This document shows positions 61,061-64,000 of a DNA stretch of 64,000 nt, piece by piece. Both the position numbers and the translations under genes were made by a program. Numbering within the stretch: position 1 is the first letter of the stretch; the number at the start of each line of letters is the position of its first letter. The notes beneath the pieces are model-generated. The model was given only the letters and a program-made list of their open reading frames with translations. It did not search any database and was not told where the DNA came from. The DNA is from Motacilla alba alba (lineage: Eukaryota > Chordata > Aves > Passeriformes > Motacillidae). The stretch lies in NCBI RefSeq assembly GCF_015832195.1, contig NC_052017.1:82275801-82339800 (forward strand). The letters run 5' to 3'.

Positions 61061-62357
61061 AGTGCTTTAGGGTATGGGAGAATTGAAAACAAAGCCCAGA
61101 TCTGCATGAAAGTAGGATTTTCTGTCAGCTACGTATTGTTTTCTCCAGTGGTACCTAAATCCAACCAGTTCTAGTTGCCTTTACAGTCGGATTAATAAGG
61201 TAGGTTTTTTACCCCAGAGGATTTTATTTTCCAGGTCCTTGCCAAAGCAACTAACAACTTAGGTGTGGAAGCATCTGCCTGTCCTCTATTTACTGTCAGA
61301 ATGATTTACAGTCAAGTGTAGCAAAACCATCTCCCAGAACAATTTAAAAAAAAAACAAAAAACCCTCCCCTAACATGACACTAATATGGAATTATCACTG
61401 TAGCAGTCTACAACTTTTCAATAATTGCTCCAAAGACAGAGCTAAAAGTGGTTCACCTGGGAATGTGTTGCAAAACCCAGCAATGTCTGTCTTTCATTCA
61501 TTAAGGCATTGAAATATTTCCCCAGAAGACAAGGATTCAGAGATGAACAACTGCTCATTCTACTGAAATAAAGCCCAACATCTGCTTCATTCTAAGGACA
61601 CTGGTATTTGCATTTGAAATTACAGTTAAATGGAAAGTGTGTTATTTTCTGGCATAAAATGTAATTCTAAAGATGTTGCAATTCAGTGTGCATTCTTTTT
61701 CTGGATTCTAATTGTGCTTATAAATTATATTCCTTTTTTTAAATGAAATTGTGAAACTTTTTACAGTATCTAAGTGGTAGTATGTCTCATAATCAGCTGC
61801 CATAGGATGGATCCTTTCTATTCTTCTAAGACACCTTTTCTAGAATAATTATTCATTTTAGCTTTTTATCTGTCAATATCCTAGGTGTTTGACCATGCAC
61901 CAAAGGGGAAAGAACATGAAACAGATTGTATTCCAAGAACATGGCCTCTGCCCTCACTAGTAGCAGGAAAACAAAAAGAGAAAGAAGAAAGAAATGGGAA
62001 ATGGATGTGAGTTGAAGTCTCTATCTGCTCTGAAGTATTTGAAGCACTTCAGCATTTAAATTGTGGGTACATTACAGACAGCCTATGTAAATGTTTCTTG
62101 TCCTTTTTTGCATACCTGCTGACTGGCTTTCTGTGATTGCTAATTGCCTTATTCTGGCCTATATGAGAAAAAATTAATGCTACATTTCAACATATTTTTA
62201 AGTTTTCTCTGATACTGCATTTAAAAAAAATGTCCTGCCCCCTTTGCCTTTTTAAGATGTTAGAATGTAAAACTGTTGGTGCTGGGCTAAAATATTCAGG
62301 CAACCCAACATCCTGCATCTGACCATAACACTTGCTTTAAGAGTATAGGACAAGAAG

Positions 62358-62385
62358 CTTATCTCTACAGATCTGTAGAGATAAG
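62358..62385. repeat. Perfect 28-bp palindrome without spacer
   Basis: CTTATCTCTACAGA (62358-62371) is followed directly by its exact reverse complement TCTGTAGAGATAAG (62372-62385). Pairing stops at the next base on each side. No transposon ends or target duplications are evident around it. Confidence 0.97.
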
Positions 62386-63625
62386 GCTAAACCAGTAGAT
62401 GTGTTTCTTACTGGAAGATCCCCTGTGGCAAAGCAAGCTTTCTTTTCTGCATCCATGGGAAAATACTTTTTGGTTTAGGTCCTGAGGGCTGCAAGGATAA
62501 ATGGTGTGATTTGTCAGTCTTAATCTCATGTGGACAAGAGAGATTTTCCTGTCCATTGCTGTTGGTGATCAGTGTGCATGATAAATTATGACTAAAATGT
62601 GTCCTCCAACAACACTTTCCTTAGGGTTTTATTTGCATGTGGCTTATTTCCAGTGAGATGGAGAGGAATGAAAGAAAAGATTTTGCACTTTAGCAGCTTA
62701 AACAGTTTCCAAGTAATGGCCATTTTATAATAAGAAAGTGACACACTAACTTCAGTGGTGGTATTTCTGTTTCTTTAGTGAATGGATTTACTTTTGTACA
62801 GCTAAAATAATTTACATGGCATGAAGTTCTCAGTGACGGTATATCTATTTTTGTAAGGTAACGATTTTAAAAGAGTTATCTAGGGCTATACTTTCACATG
62901 TCATAAAATGAAGCCCTGATTCCTCCTAAGCCCCGGGTAGAAAAGAGGAGGTGGTATCTTGTCTATCACTATTGTTGGTAAGAGTTTGTTAGAGTTTTTA
63001 TTTCATCTTTTTCCTGTTCTCTTTTTAGTCTCTTTGTATCCATTTATCTTGCCTTACATCTTCATGCCAGGTTTCTTTTCTTTTTATTTTTTGCTGTCTG
63101 CTCTCCTTTTTTACCACAAGTGACCTTAAATGCACAGGTAATCCAATAATACTTTAGCTTTGAACTTTTGAACCAAAAGCCTTCAAGCTAGAGACAAAAC
63201 ATGATTCCTGTCACTTTTCTCCAGAGAGAGTTACATAGGCAGTCTGTAACAGGCATGTAACTAAGAATTTTTTATTTCATTGGGTACTTAGGTGGTGTAA
63301 ATCAGCATTTCTCTTCTATAAAAGTCAAGGGAACTCAAAGCAATTTGTATCAGGTAGGAGCTGACAATTAAAAGCACTGTGTTTTTAATGCTAGGAAAAA
63401 TTTTCAAATACAGATATCCAATATATTTGTTTTCCACAGACTAAACACTGAGAACAAAATCAGGGGCTGATCCTTCTTGTAAGACTTGCATTTTTATGCA
63501 TCCTTTCTACTGTGTTATCAGCGCTCATGTACAAAAGAAACTATCCTCTGTCCCCTCCATCCCTCACCCCAAGGGCTGCCCATAAACGAGCAGCCTACTT
63601 CATGCTTATTTCCTTTCACATATAA

Positions 63626-63720
63626 AATCATAGAATCATTAATGTTGGAAAAGACATCCAAAATCAAGTCCAGCCTTTGAGTGAGTACATTGAAGAGCCA
63701 CAATGCTCACAGCACGATTC
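63626..63720 (-). mobile_element. CR1 LINE fragment, short and worn, minus orientation
   Basis: AATCATAGAATCATTAATG, then TTGGAAAAGACATCCA, AAATCAAGTCCAGCC and GAGCCACAATGCTCA follow the CR1 subfamily in which the 3' end reads, in reverse complement, TCATTAAGGTTGGAAAAGAC. Fewer than 100 bases remain. The subfamily differs from the other copies in the window. Confidence 0.85.
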
Positions 63721-64000
63721 CTTGTTGTACTAATGAAATACAAATACAAAATCACTCCCAGGCAGTGATGAGGTATGTTGAGAGACTGTAAAGCGCATAT
63801 TATTAGGAAAGCATTCAGTAGTTCATGAGTCATCTGGCAAACAGCCGCATCTTTACATTAATGATCTTGGACCAATGTTAAATAATTATGACTGCTGGGG
63901 CTCTAAGGGAGGAAATATTCTTTTTAAATTAATTAATCAACTGAATTATTATTTGACAAGCCTGTTACCCTCTTTGTCCTCCTTATGGTGAGTCCTTTGG

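Larger units (their letters stand above)
59598..63625. other. Unique non-coding stretch with TA/TAGA repeat and a palindrome
   Basis: No gene is recognised. It contains a TA/TAGA microsatellite (61015-61060) and a perfect 28-bp palindrome (62358-62385). The 119-codon plus frame at 60570-60929 overlaps a second frame and has no known domain. A run of about 13 A lies near 59926-59939. Confidence 0.6.

Noticed and set aside
1..64000. tRNA or rRNA genes, CRISPR arrays, bacterial or phage features
   Set aside because: No tRNA-like box A/box B pair, rRNA-like stretch or regularly spaced direct repeats were seen. CR1 and avian LTR content shows a bird nuclear genome.

Overview
The window looks like non-coding DNA from a bird, most likely a neoavian. 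It could be intergenic or lie inside a very large intron. Three things support this. By eye the base composition is roughly 60% A+T or more, with ordinary vertebrate microsatellites and homopolymer runs. There are eight copies of the CR1 LINE, the dominant non-LTR retroelement of birds, each with the diagnostic CR1 3' end and none with a poly(A) tail. There are also four clear and two probable solo LTRs of avian endogenous retroviruses. I see no bacterial-style operons, no tRNA or rRNA gene, no CRISPR array and no intact protein-coding gene.

Layout. 1-2351 is unique AT-rich sequence. CR1 fragments lie at 2352-2525, 10856-11150 (still showing the end of the CR1 polymerase frame), 18516-18680, 32239-32690 (the longest), 36024-36172, 51823-51947, 54949-55092 and 63626-63720. 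Seven of the eight point to the minus strand; only 51823-51947 points to plus. LTRs lie at 20561-21138 (+), 30583-31677 (-), about 33100-33530 (-), 50681-51345 (+), 56506-56979 (-) and 58525-59597 (-). The LTRs at 30583 and 58525 belong to one family. The LTR at 50681 is the best preserved and carries an exact 6-bp target-site duplication, so it is probably the youngest insertion. A possible further LTR relic lies at about 14640-14895. None of these elements keeps internal retroviral genes.

Host-derived sequence. The only stretch that looks to me like a possible host exon is 43427-43686 on the plus strand. It is a hydrophilic frame with no initiator ATG, preceded by a plausible splice acceptor, ending in TAA, with a possible poly(A) signal about 390 bases downstream. 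I do not recognise the protein. A longer frame at 3186-3737 has no ATG at all and is probably chance or decayed. The other open frames are short, and several of the longest fall inside LTRs.

Other structure. The window has an uninterrupted 71-base TTC tract (39022-39092), GA and TA/TAGA microsatellites, several exact short tandem duplications and a perfect 28-base palindrome (62358-62385). Some segments have the look of conserved non-coding DNA, for example 29250-29420 and 20040-20440, but only an alignment could test that. I did not find a previously undescribed biological system. The items most worth checking are the exon-like frame, the palindrome and the paired LTRs.
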